Part shown: one piece after another, positions 54,235 to 61,111 of the stretch
Position numbering within the stretch: position 1 is the stretch's first letter
Layout: the number at the start of each line of letters is the position of its first letter
Assembly (NCBI RefSeq): GCF_000938265.1
Contig: NZ_JYFC01000004.1
Location: 248,001-312,000 of the forward strand
From: Agreia bicolorata
GTDB taxonomy: Bacteria; Actinomycetota; Actinomycetes; Actinomycetales; Microbacteriaceae
Direction: 5' to 3'
Length of the DNA stretch: 64,000 nt
The notes under the pieces: generated by a model
Told to the model about the DNA's origin: nothing
The model's input: only the letters and a program-made list of their open reading frames with translations
The model's database searches: none
Program-made: the position numbers and the translations under genes

Positions 54235-55220
54235 CCAATTCTGTTGACGCAACAGTCGCAATTCTCACCTACAACGGGGAGACATATCTGGAAGCAATCC
54301 TCGGAGCGCTGTCCGTGCAGCGGTTCGACGGTACGTATGAAGTACTGGTCATCGATTCCGGCTCGAGCGATGCAACACTCGATATTGTTCGTCGGCACCC
54401 GGAGGTAAGGCTTCACCAGATCCCGAACTCTGAGTTCGGACACGGTAAGACAAGGAATCTTGCGGCAGGGTTGGCCAATGGAACATATATCGCCTATCTG
54501 ACCCACGATGCCATCCCCGCGACAGATCGTTGGCTGCACGAGATTACGGCTCCGCTTCGAGATAGCGGTCTTGACGTTAGAGGGGTCATGGGTAAGCAGA
54601 TCCCCAGGCCCGGGTGTTTTCCCTTGCTCAAGTACGAGATCAGGATGGTCTTCGCGGGGTTCGGCCCTGATTTTGGAACCACAGTTTTCTACGACGACGG
54701 TTTCGCAGACAATCAAGGTCTTATCGATGCCCTCGCTTTCTATTCCGACGTGAACTCTGCGACAACAACAAAGTTTCTCCGCGAGCACATCCCATATCGC
54801 GACGTTCGCTACTCCGAAGACATGATGTTCGGCGAGGACATCATCAAGGCCGGGTTGAGAAAGGCGTATGCTCCCAGAGCCTCCGTCGTTCATTCCAATG
54901 ACCTGACCTTGGCGGAATATCGCAGGCGCATTTTTGATGAGACCGTTGCGTTGAGGCAGATCGGCAAACCGATTCAGCCGTTGGCGCGGAAAGGCCAGTT
55001 CATCCTGACAGCTCGCGGCATACTCGCTGATTCCGTCCGTATTATGAAGGACTCCGAGTACAGCTGGAAACGAAAGCTTTATTGGCTCGCTTCCAATCCC
55101 CGGTACCACGTAGCCAAGTGGGCGAGTTATCGAGTCGCATCATTGGTTGACCTCAGCGACGCGGAGGCAATTCGGGCCGGGTCGCTCGAGCACAGTCGAA
55201 AAACGAAGGACGAAGTATGA
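54231..55220 (+). CDS. Glycosyltransferase family 2, rhamnosyltransferase-like
   Basis: A 329-residue GT-A transferase with AILTYNGETYLEAIL, VIDSGSSDATL, LTHDAIPATDRWL and SEDMMFGEDIIKAG; the whole is typical of rhamnosyltransferases in S-layer and O-antigen clusters. GTG 54231 overlaps the epimerase stop (GTGA) and has GGAGG seven bases upstream. It overlaps the ABC permease by four bases, so it belongs to the ABC-dependent polymer. Confidence 0.92.
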   Translation: MTNSVDATVAILTYNGETYLEAILGALSVQRFDGTYEVLVIDSGSSDATLDIVRRHPEVRLHQIPNSEFGHGKTRNLAAGLANGTYIAYLTHDAIPATDRWLHEITAPLRDSGLDVRGVMGKQIPRPGCFPLLKYEIRMVFAGFGPDFGTTVFYDDGFADNQGLIDALAFYSDVNSATTTKFLREHIPYRDVRYSEDMMFGEDIIKAGLRKAYAPRASVVHSNDLTLAEYRRRIFDETVALRQIGKPIQPLARKGQFILTARGILADSVRIMKDSEYSWKRKLYWLASNPRYHVAKWASYRVASLVDLSDAEAIRAGSLEHSRKTKDEV

Positions 55221-56143
55221 CATTGGCGGACGCAGAAAGACGCGCCGAGAAAATCTCAACGATGGACTACGTGACGGTCGGGGAGAAGCAGAAGTTCTTC
55301 CGCGGTTCAGCGTCGTCCATCGCGGACATCTGGCGCCACCGGGAGTTGATGGGTCTCCTCGTCAGACGCGAGATCAAGGCGAGGTACAAAGACAGCTCGT
55401 TGGGCATCGTCTGGAGTCTCCTCCGGCCATTGGTGCAACTCGCTATCTATTACTTCGCTGTCGGACAGATTCTGGGGGCTGCTCGATCCGTACCTGATTT
55501 CGCGATCTTCATCTTCATCGGAATTACGATGTGGGGTCTTTTCAACGAAATCCTCAACAACAGCACGACGTCGATTCTGAATAACTCGGGCTTGGTCAAG
55601 AAGGTCTACTTGCCTCGCGAGATATTCCCATTCAGCACTGTCGGCGGAGCGCTCTTCAACTTCGCCATGCAGTTGATCGTGCTCCTGGCAGCGATATTGG
55701 TGCTTTCGACGTTCCCGCTCGGTCCGGACCTACTTCTTGCGCCCCTCGCCATTCTCTCGCTCGTTGTCTTTGCCACGGCGATCGGTCTCGTACTCTCTGC
55801 CATAAATGTCTATTTTCGAGATGTGCAGCATCTTGTCGAGATCGCTACCATCATCCTTTTCTGGGCTTCGCCGATCGTGTATTCCTTCACCTTCGTACAC
55901 AAGGCTTTGAATGGCAACTGGCTCGAACAGGCCTATCTCATGAATCCTGTCACGACCGCGGTGTTGGGAATGCAGAAGGCCCTATGGGCCGAAGGCAGCA
56001 CTGCAACCGGTGCCCAAGAGCAGTACTGGCCGCCCTATCTTGAGCTTCGCCTTGTCGTCACTTTGTTGCTCAGCGTCGTACTTCTCTGGCTGGCACAACG
56101 CATATTCGCCCGTTTGCAGGGCAACTTCGCACAGGAGCTGTAA
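55217..56143 (+). CDS. wzm: ABC-2 type polysaccharide exporter, permease (Wzm-like)
   Basis: A 308-residue permease with a cytoplasmic N-terminal tail and about six transmembrane segments. LLVRREIKARYKDSSLG ahead of the first helix and NPVTTAVLGMQKALW near the end are typical of Wzm/TagG permeases that export finished, lipid-linked polysaccharides. The ATG overlaps the GT2 stop (ATGA), and the ATPase follows two bases after its own stop. Confidence 0.93.
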   Translation: MTLADAERRAEKISTMDYVTVGEKQKFFRGSASSIADIWRHRELMGLLVRREIKARYKDSSLGIVWSLLRPLVQLAIYYFAVGQILGAARSVPDFAIFIFIGITMWGLFNEILNNSTTSILNNSGLVKKVYLPREIFPFSTVGGALFNFAMQLIVLLAAILVLSTFPLGPDLLLAPLAILSLVVFATAIGLVLSAINVYFRDVQHLVEIATIILFWASPIVYSFTFVHKALNGNWLEQAYLMNPVTTAVLGMQKALWAEGSTATGAQEQYWPPYLELRLVVTLLLSVVLLWLAQRIFARLQGNFAQEL

Positions 56144-56145
56144 CC

Positions 56146-57336
56146 ATGTCATCGCCGAGAACACTTGTTGAAGTAAAAGACGTTTCCAAACGCTTCATCA
56201 TGCACAAAGACAAGACGATCAAAGAGAGGCTCGTGAACTTCAGGGCGGCCGACAAACATCGAGATGATTTTTGGGCTCTGAAGGACATCAACCTCGATAT
56301 CGAGGCCGGAAGCACGGTCGGGCTCGTGGGTCACAACGGCTCCGGAAAGAGCACGCTGCTCAAGGTGATCGGCGGAATCATCGAGCCCACGTCGGGCACC
56401 GTGAGGAGACGAGGCCGACTCGCGGCACTACTCGAACTCGGCGCGGGTTTTCATCAGGACCTCACTGGCCGTGAAAACGTGTATCTCAACTCGGCGATCC
56501 TCGGTCTGACGCGCAAGCAGACCGATAAGTACTTTGACGCCATCGTCGACTTCTCGGGAATTGAAGACTTCATTGACACTCAGGTGAAGTTCTACAGCTC
56601 GGGAATGTATGTACGCCTCGCCTTCGCGGTTGCCGTGCACGTGGATCCAGACCTACTCCTCGTCGATGAGGTGTTGGCGGTCGGTGATGAACCATTCCAG
56701 CGCAAGTGCATGGACAAGATCGGCGAGTTCCAGCGTGAAGGCCGCACCATCGTTCTCGTGAGCCATTCGTCAGAACAGGTAGGACGACTCTGCGATCGTG
56801 TAGTCGTACTGGACCACGGCGACATGATTCACGACGGCAACGCCGTGGACGGTTTGAGAGTTCTTCGCTACGGCTTCGAGCAGGCGCGGTTGCTCGAAGA
56901 AGAGGAGAAGAAGCCCGAGGAGATCTCACACGCCAAGATCGCATCGATCAGCGCTGATTCTCGTGAGAAGAACGAAAGGGGCGCGATCGTCGCGAAATCC
57001 GATCTCACGCTCTCCTACACATACGAGCTTCAGCGCAATCAGGAGCCGCTTGTGGCCGGAATAGCTATCGAGACCTTGACCGGTCAGCCGGTATACGGGC
57101 TCAACACCCGAATGCTGGGGATGTCCATCCCCGACGTGGTTGGAACGCACACGGTCGATTTCGTGCTCCGGCGACAGTCGCTCGGCGCCGGTCAGTACCT
57201 CGTTCGTGGAAGTCTCGAGGAACTGGCGGGAAGATCGCTCGACCGGTTGAACCCTGCATCAACCTTTGAGGTCGATGTGCCGACGGTCGGATCAGGAATG
57301 GTGAGTATCGACGCCGAGGGGCTGGTCAGGCAGTAA
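56146..57336 (+). CDS. wzt: ABC polysaccharide exporter ATPase with C-terminal polymer-binding domain (Wzt-like)
   Basis: A 396-residue ATPase. The Walker A GHNGSGKST, signature YSSGMYVRLAFA and Walker B DLLLVDEVLAVGDE are intact in the first 240 residues. After a charged linker, residues about 265-396 form a beta-rich domain like that of Wzt, which in O9a-type systems recognises the capped non-reducing end of the chain. This implies that the polymer is completed in the cytoplasm before export. No capping methyltransferase or kinase is seen in the window. Confidence 0.93.
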   Translation: MSSPRTLVEVKDVSKRFIMHKDKTIKERLVNFRAADKHRDDFWALKDINLDIEAGSTVGLVGHNGSGKSTLLKVIGGIIEPTSGTVRRRGRLAALLELGAGFHQDLTGRENVYLNSAILGLTRKQTDKYFDAIVDFSGIEDFIDTQVKFYSSGMYVRLAFAVAVHVDPDLLLVDEVLAVGDEPFQRKCMDKIGEFQREGRTIVLVSHSSEQVGRLCDRVVVLDHGDMIHDGNAVDGLRVLRYGFEQARLLEEEEKKPEEISHAKIASISADSREKNERGAIVAKSDLTLSYTYELQRNQEPLVAGIAIETLTGQPVYGLNTRMLGMSIPDVVGTHTVDFVLRRQSLGAGQYLVRGSLEELAGRSLDRLNPASTFEVDVPTVGSGMVSIDAEGLVRQ

Positions 57337-57350
57337 AGCAGTCCTGAATC

Positions 57351-57380
57351 ATCCGGCGGCGTGGATTCACGCCGCCGGAT
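57351..57380. terminator. Bidirectional hairpin terminator, 13-bp perfect stem
   Basis: ATCCGGCGGCGTG and CACGCCGCCGGAT enclose a 4-base loop between the convergent wzt and epimerase genes. On the plus strand it is followed by a T-rich stretch (CTTGTTATT), on the minus strand by none. Confidence 0.8.
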
Positions 57381-57384
57381 CTTG

Positions 57385-58332
57385 TTATTGCGTGGCAAGC
57401 ACCCATTCGAGATGTCTTCTTAAGCCCTCGGAGAGCGGAGTCTCAGGCGCCCATCCCAGTTCTGAGAGGGCAAGAGAACTGTCGCCTCCGGTACGGGTGA
57501 CATCGCCCTTCACAGGACTCGTGTAGTCGACGAGCAACTCGTTGTCCGAAATCCTCTTGATCGTGTCAAGCACTGCGTTGACGGAAACGCTCGAGCCTCC
57601 GGACAGGTTCATCACCGGTGGGAGGACACCGTTGGACTGCGCGGACAAGATCAGTGCAGTGACGATATCGTCTACGAACGTGAAGTCGCGCACTTGCTCG
57701 CCGGAGCCGTAGATCGAGATCGGTGTTCCGGATACCGCAGCCCGGAGAAATCTGGTGAACGCCATGTCCGGGCGCTGCGCTGGCCCGTAGACGGTGAAAA
57801 AACGGAACGCAACCGTCGGCACCCCGTAGTTCGCTCGGTACAGACCGGTGAGATGCTCCCCGGCCAGCTTGGTCACGCCGTAGGGACTAAACGGTCGCGG
57901 GAGGGTCGTTTCCGAGGTGGGGTACGTCTCAGCCTGTCCATACACGGATGAGCTGGAGGCATATACGAACCGCCGGAGCTTTCCGTAGCGCATGCACGCC
58001 TCAAGCAGCCGCTGCGTCGCATCGACGTTGGCTCGGGTGTACGTCGTGAACTCTTGGCCCCAGGAACCGCGAATTCCGGGTTGGCCAGCAAGGTGAAATA
58101 CGACATCGATTCCGCCGGACAGCAGATCATCGAGATCGACCATGTTCAGGTCGGCTTCGATGAACGTGCAGCCCGGGAGGCCCGAATACGAGTCCACGTT
58201 CTGCCGCTTGAGAGGTCGATCATAGTAGTTCGACAGATTGTCGAGCGCGAGGACGCTGTGCCCTTGGCGAAGGAGAGTGCGGGAGAGGGTGCTGCCGACG
58301 AAGCCGGCGGCGCCTGTGACAAGTGCCTTAAT
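57385..58332 (-). CDS. NAD-dependent nucleotide-sugar epimerase/dehydratase with AUU start
   Basis: A 315-residue extended short-chain dehydrogenase. The NAD loop GAAGFVGSTL lies at residues 7-16, YASSSSVYGQ and YGVTKLAGE give the catalytic serine and YxxxK, and FRFFTVYGPAQRPDMAF is typical of UDP-sugar 4-epimerases. The first ATG/GTG/TTG/CTG start in this frame (GTG 58197) lies after the NAD loop, and an in-frame stop occurs near 58391 with no usual start between. The only start that keeps the loop is ATT at 58332, with AGGAGG six bases before it. That ATT overlaps the upstream stop (ATTAA). The protein probably serves the polymer gene set, but the sugar is unknown. Confidence 0.87.
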   Translation of the reverse strand: MKALVTGAAGFVGSTLSRTLLRQGHSVLALDNLSNYYDRPLKRQNVDSYSGLPGCTFIEADLNMVDLDDLLSGGIDVVFHLAGQPGIRGSWGQEFTTYTRANVDATQRLLEACMRYGKLRRFVYASSSSVYGQAETYPTSETTLPRPFSPYGVTKLAGEHLTGLYRANYGVPTVAFRFFTVYGPAQRPDMAFTRFLRAAVSGTPISIYGSGEQVRDFTFVDDIVTALILSAQSNGVLPPVMNLSGGSSVSVNAVLDTIKRISDNELLVDYTSPVKGDVTRTGGDSSLALSELGWAPETPLSEGLRRHLEWVLATQ

Positions 58333-59344
58333 GGGTGTCCTCCTTTTCGCGCGTTCGAGATGCTTGCAGAACGCGCCTGATGGGTGCCGTCAATCTCCAC
58401 GAAGTGCTATTTCGCAGGTCCTCTAGTTGTCCGATGTATCCAATGAGATCCTTCTCGAGAACGGTGCGACGCGAGCGCTCCTCTTCGGCGAGGAGGCGGG
58501 CACCCTCAAGAGCGGCTTCCAGCTCGGATACCTGGGCGGCATGGAGCGCATTTGTTTCGTTCGCTTCCGCGGTCAGCTGGTCGAGGGACGTCCGGAGGGC
58601 GGCAGTCTCGCGTTCTGCTCGAGCTATCTCTGCGAGCAGAGGGCCTACCTTGCGCCGAGATACCTTACCCAGATGCGCTTTGCGCTGAGCCTCAACAGGC
58701 CATGCATGAGACGGCGAGAGCCAGTTGTCTAATTCAAGACTGCGAAGTTGCACCCCACCGAGGGAGAAAGCGACGTTCGCGGACAACTGGTCCCGTCGCG
58801 AGTAGCGCAGGACGTGGTCGAACCAGATGTCCATAGTCCGGCTGACCGCCGCGGACGATCGCCTCGCAAGGATTCCGTTCCAGTGTGGCCGTTCAAGCAG
58901 AATGTCCGGATACAACTCCGAGTAATGGATGAGCTGCTCGTTGACGCGAGCGCCGTCGTCGTATCCCAGGGCAACAACCTCATCGAACTCGTCGATGACG
59001 CGGTCGCGGTAGCTGTGGTGGGCGACAGTGAAGTCAGAGCCGTCGAGCCAATCGTCGAGGATGTCCGAAGCGCTTCTTTTCAGCGCAACGGAATTGTCTA
59101 TGTAAAGGGTCTCGGAGAATTCACTGAGACTGTCGTGGCCTCGGATTTTCAAGTCTCGTTGGCTGCGGACCATGTCTAGTGGAAGAAGTGGGTCCACGAG
59201 ACGGATCTCCCAGGTGTCGCTCTTCAACTCCGGGTCGTCCGTGAAGCAGATGAAAGGGATTCCGGATTCCTCGGCGACGGCCTGATCGTTGAGACGCTCG
59301 TAGCCTCCGAGAAGGGCGGTGTAGACCGCACGCTTTGCTGGCAT
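58328..59344 (-). CDS. DUF616-type glycosyltransferase-like protein with C-terminal coiled coil
   Basis: A 338-residue protein. The N-terminal 215 residues match the DUF616 pattern: YTALLGGYERL, FTDDPELKSDTWEI, the DLKIRGH region, YIDNSVALK and AHHSYRDRVIDE. DUF616 proteins are likely GT-A type transferases. A coiled coil of about 85 residues follows, then the ending NSTSWRLTAPIRRV, a motif I have seen at the ends of many actinobacterial glycosyltransferases. ATG 59344 places the family pattern at the N-terminus. It overlaps the AUU-started epimerase by five bases and probably couples its translation. Confidence 0.8.
   Translation of the reverse strand: MPAKRAVYTALLGGYERLNDQAVAEESGIPFICFTDDPELKSDTWEIRLVDPLLPLDMVRSQRDLKIRGHDSLSEFSETLYIDNSVALKRSASDILDDWLDGSDFTVAHHSYRDRVIDEFDEVVALGYDDGARVNEQLIHYSELYPDILLERPHWNGILARRSSAAVSRTMDIWFDHVLRYSRRDQLSANVAFSLGGVQLRSLELDNWLSPSHAWPVEAQRKAHLGKVSRRKVGPLLAEIARAERETAALRTSLDQLTAEANETNALHAAQVSELEAALEGARLLAEEERSRRTVLEKDLIGYIGQLEDLRNSTSWRLTAPIRRVLQASRTREKEDTH
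58339..58344 (-). promoter_or_regulatory. Shine-Dalgarno sequence deciding the AUU start
   Basis: AGGAGG on the minus strand, six bases before the ATT at 58332. No ATG, GTG, TTG or CTG lies in frame near it, so it supports an AUU initiator for the epimerase. Confidence 0.75.
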
Positions 59345-59636
59345 CTGTTGGTCTCTTTCCGGTAACTCGCGCCTGCGGCAACTCTGCCGACGTTCCGACG
59401 GATCGATAGACCCCGCGCATCTCGTTCGGCGACAGGATGAGAAGCAAGAAACCAACCTACCAGCCCCGTTGCGACCACGGTTCTCTCTGGATGAGCGCGC
59501 ACCGCGCCCCATCGCCGAGGCGCGCGCGAGTCGACGGAGCTCCGTTTGCCGAATACTGCACGTGCGGCGCCGGGTGTGACTGCCCGGCGTGCCCATTAGC
59601 CTTGGGCTACGACGCTGGCCAGGTAAGAGGAGTGAA

Positions 59637-60518
59637 ATGTTCCGGAGTAACCGCCCCTTGAAATTCTTATACTCCGATCGATTCGGCAAGGCAGGCTCGA
59701 CGATCATGAGGGGGTACCAGCTCTCTCAAATTGCGACGGCTGAGTATGCAGGGGCAAGGCGTGTGTCATACAGCTCGATCTCCGATTTTCATCGGAAGGC
59801 CGACCTGTTCCTCACGAAGGGCGCTCTGAAGGACCTGACGCCAGAAGCATTGGCTGATCTGAAGCGAAACGGAAACCGTCTGTATTTTGATGCCGTCGAC
59901 GAGCTACCACCTCCGACGACGTCAGAGTTTGCGGATGCGCTTGTCGCCTCGTCTGTCATGGCGTTCACGAATCACTCCAGGGACTACCCCGCCGTGCCCG
60001 TCACCCTGGTGAATCATCACGTCGATCCGAGACTTCCTGCGACACCTGTCCGATCCGGAGAGGAACCTATGCGCCTCGGCTACTTCGGGGAACCGCTCAA
60101 TGCGATTTTCGGTGGAAGCCTCGAATCTCATGTGGACGTCGTCCACGTCGATACCTCCGACACGAGTACTGCGTGGATGAAGAAGCTTCCCGGCTACACC
60201 ATGCATTACGCGATGAGACGAAATCCTGGTGCCGACAATTTCAAGCCGTTTCTGAAGGGGTTCACCGCAGCGCATATGAACGCGAACATCCTCATTCAGG
60301 ACACCGAGCGAGAAGCTGTAGAGTGGCTCGGTGAGGACTATCCATTTCTTCACCGGGGGCCAATCTCGGAGGACTCCATACTTGCAGCGATCGAACGCGC
60401 TGGCCGTGGCGTCGGCTCATCCGATTGGCGCTTCGGGTTGAGGAGGATGGCTGAGATTCGGGAGCGGACGTCGCCTAAACGAATCGGAGCGGAATTGAGA
60501 CGCCTTTTCGCTGAGTAG
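59637..60518 (+). CDS. Unrecognised cytosolic protein in glycan locus
   Basis: A 293-residue protein with no signal peptide or membrane segment. It opens MFRSNRPLKFLYSDRFGKAG and contains YSSISDF, LVNHHVDPRLP and LGYFGEPLNAIFGG. The alternation suggests a Rossmann-like or GT-B half fold, so a glycosyltransferase or sugar-binding partner is possible, but I cannot place it in a family. GAGGAG at 59627-59632 stands four bases before the ATG. It is divergent from the DUF616 gene; the 292-base region between (59345-59636) should hold both promoters but I see no clear boxes. Codons are AT-richer than average. Confidence 0.75.
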   Translation: MFRSNRPLKFLYSDRFGKAGSTIMRGYQLSQIATAEYAGARRVSYSSISDFHRKADLFLTKGALKDLTPEALADLKRNGNRLYFDAVDELPPPTTSEFADALVASSVMAFTNHSRDYPAVPVTLVNHHVDPRLPATPVRSGEEPMRLGYFGEPLNAIFGGSLESHVDVVHVDTSDTSTAWMKKLPGYTMHYAMRRNPGADNFKPFLKGFTAAHMNANILIQDTEREAVEWLGEDYPFLHRGPISEDSILAAIERAGRGVGSSDWRFGLRRMAEIRERTSPKRIGAELRRLFAE

Positions 60519-60622
60519 CACTCGTTCGAGCACGAGCGGCAAACGTCACGCTAATCTGTTCCAGGAAGGCGCGTTTATTACAACGTGGCACGAGCGGCTA
60601 TAGAGCAGAGGGTGGCGGGCAG

Positions 60623-61111
60623 GTGCGTAATTTGGGGCGTTCGCTTGTTCTCGTAGCAGTAATCCTTATCGGAGTCAGCGCGTGCGTGCCGACGTCCTCT
60701 GGCGATCCCGAACCAACCTCTAGCTCCTCCGCGTCTACCGCGCCTTCCACGTCGCCAGGCCCGCCTCTTCCAGATGACACCTCGACGGTCGTCCCCGAGC
60801 CAACTCCTCCCACAATCGAGCCCGTAATAGTCGTCGCCGGAATCGACGTCGACGGCTTGCATGTCTCCTCGTCAGGCTATGTTGCGGGAATCGTCGAAGA
60901 CGGGGGCACCTGCACCTTTACCTTCTCCGGGGCCGGCGCATCCACGGATGTTTCAAGCATCGGAAGATCTGACGTGCGCACGACATCGTGTGGTCTCGTT
61001 CAGGTACCGATTGAAGCATTTAGCCGAGGCACGTGGACAGTCACAGTGACATATTCATCTGAAGCGGTGCCGGCTACCGCCTCGGAACCGACCACATTGG
61101 AGATCCCGTGA
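60623..61111 (+). CDS. Secreted lipoprotein of unknown function
   Basis: A 162-residue protein. The signal sequence ends at the lipobox IGVSAC, predicting a lipidated Cys21. A Ser/Thr/Pro linker of about 45 residues follows, then a beta-rich domain of 85 residues with a cysteine pair, which could be an immunoglobulin-like fold. The GTG at 60623 is the start. It overlaps the next secreted protein by four bases, so the two probably act together at the cell surface. It resembles the lipoprotein at 38403 in architecture only. Confidence 0.8.
   Translation: MRNLGRSLVLVAVILIGVSACVPTSSGDPEPTSSSSASTAPSTSPGPPLPDDTSTVVPEPTPPTIEPVIVVAGIDVDGLHVSSSGYVAGIVEDGGTCTFTFSGAGASTDVSSIGRSDVRTTSCGLVQVPIEAFSRGTWTVTVTYSSEAVPATASEPTTLEIP

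Noticed and set aside
57385-58197. Epimerase starting at GTG 58197
   Set aside because: This would remove the NAD-binding GAAGFVG loop, which is encoded in frame upstream and preceded by a perfect Shine-Dalgarno sequence.
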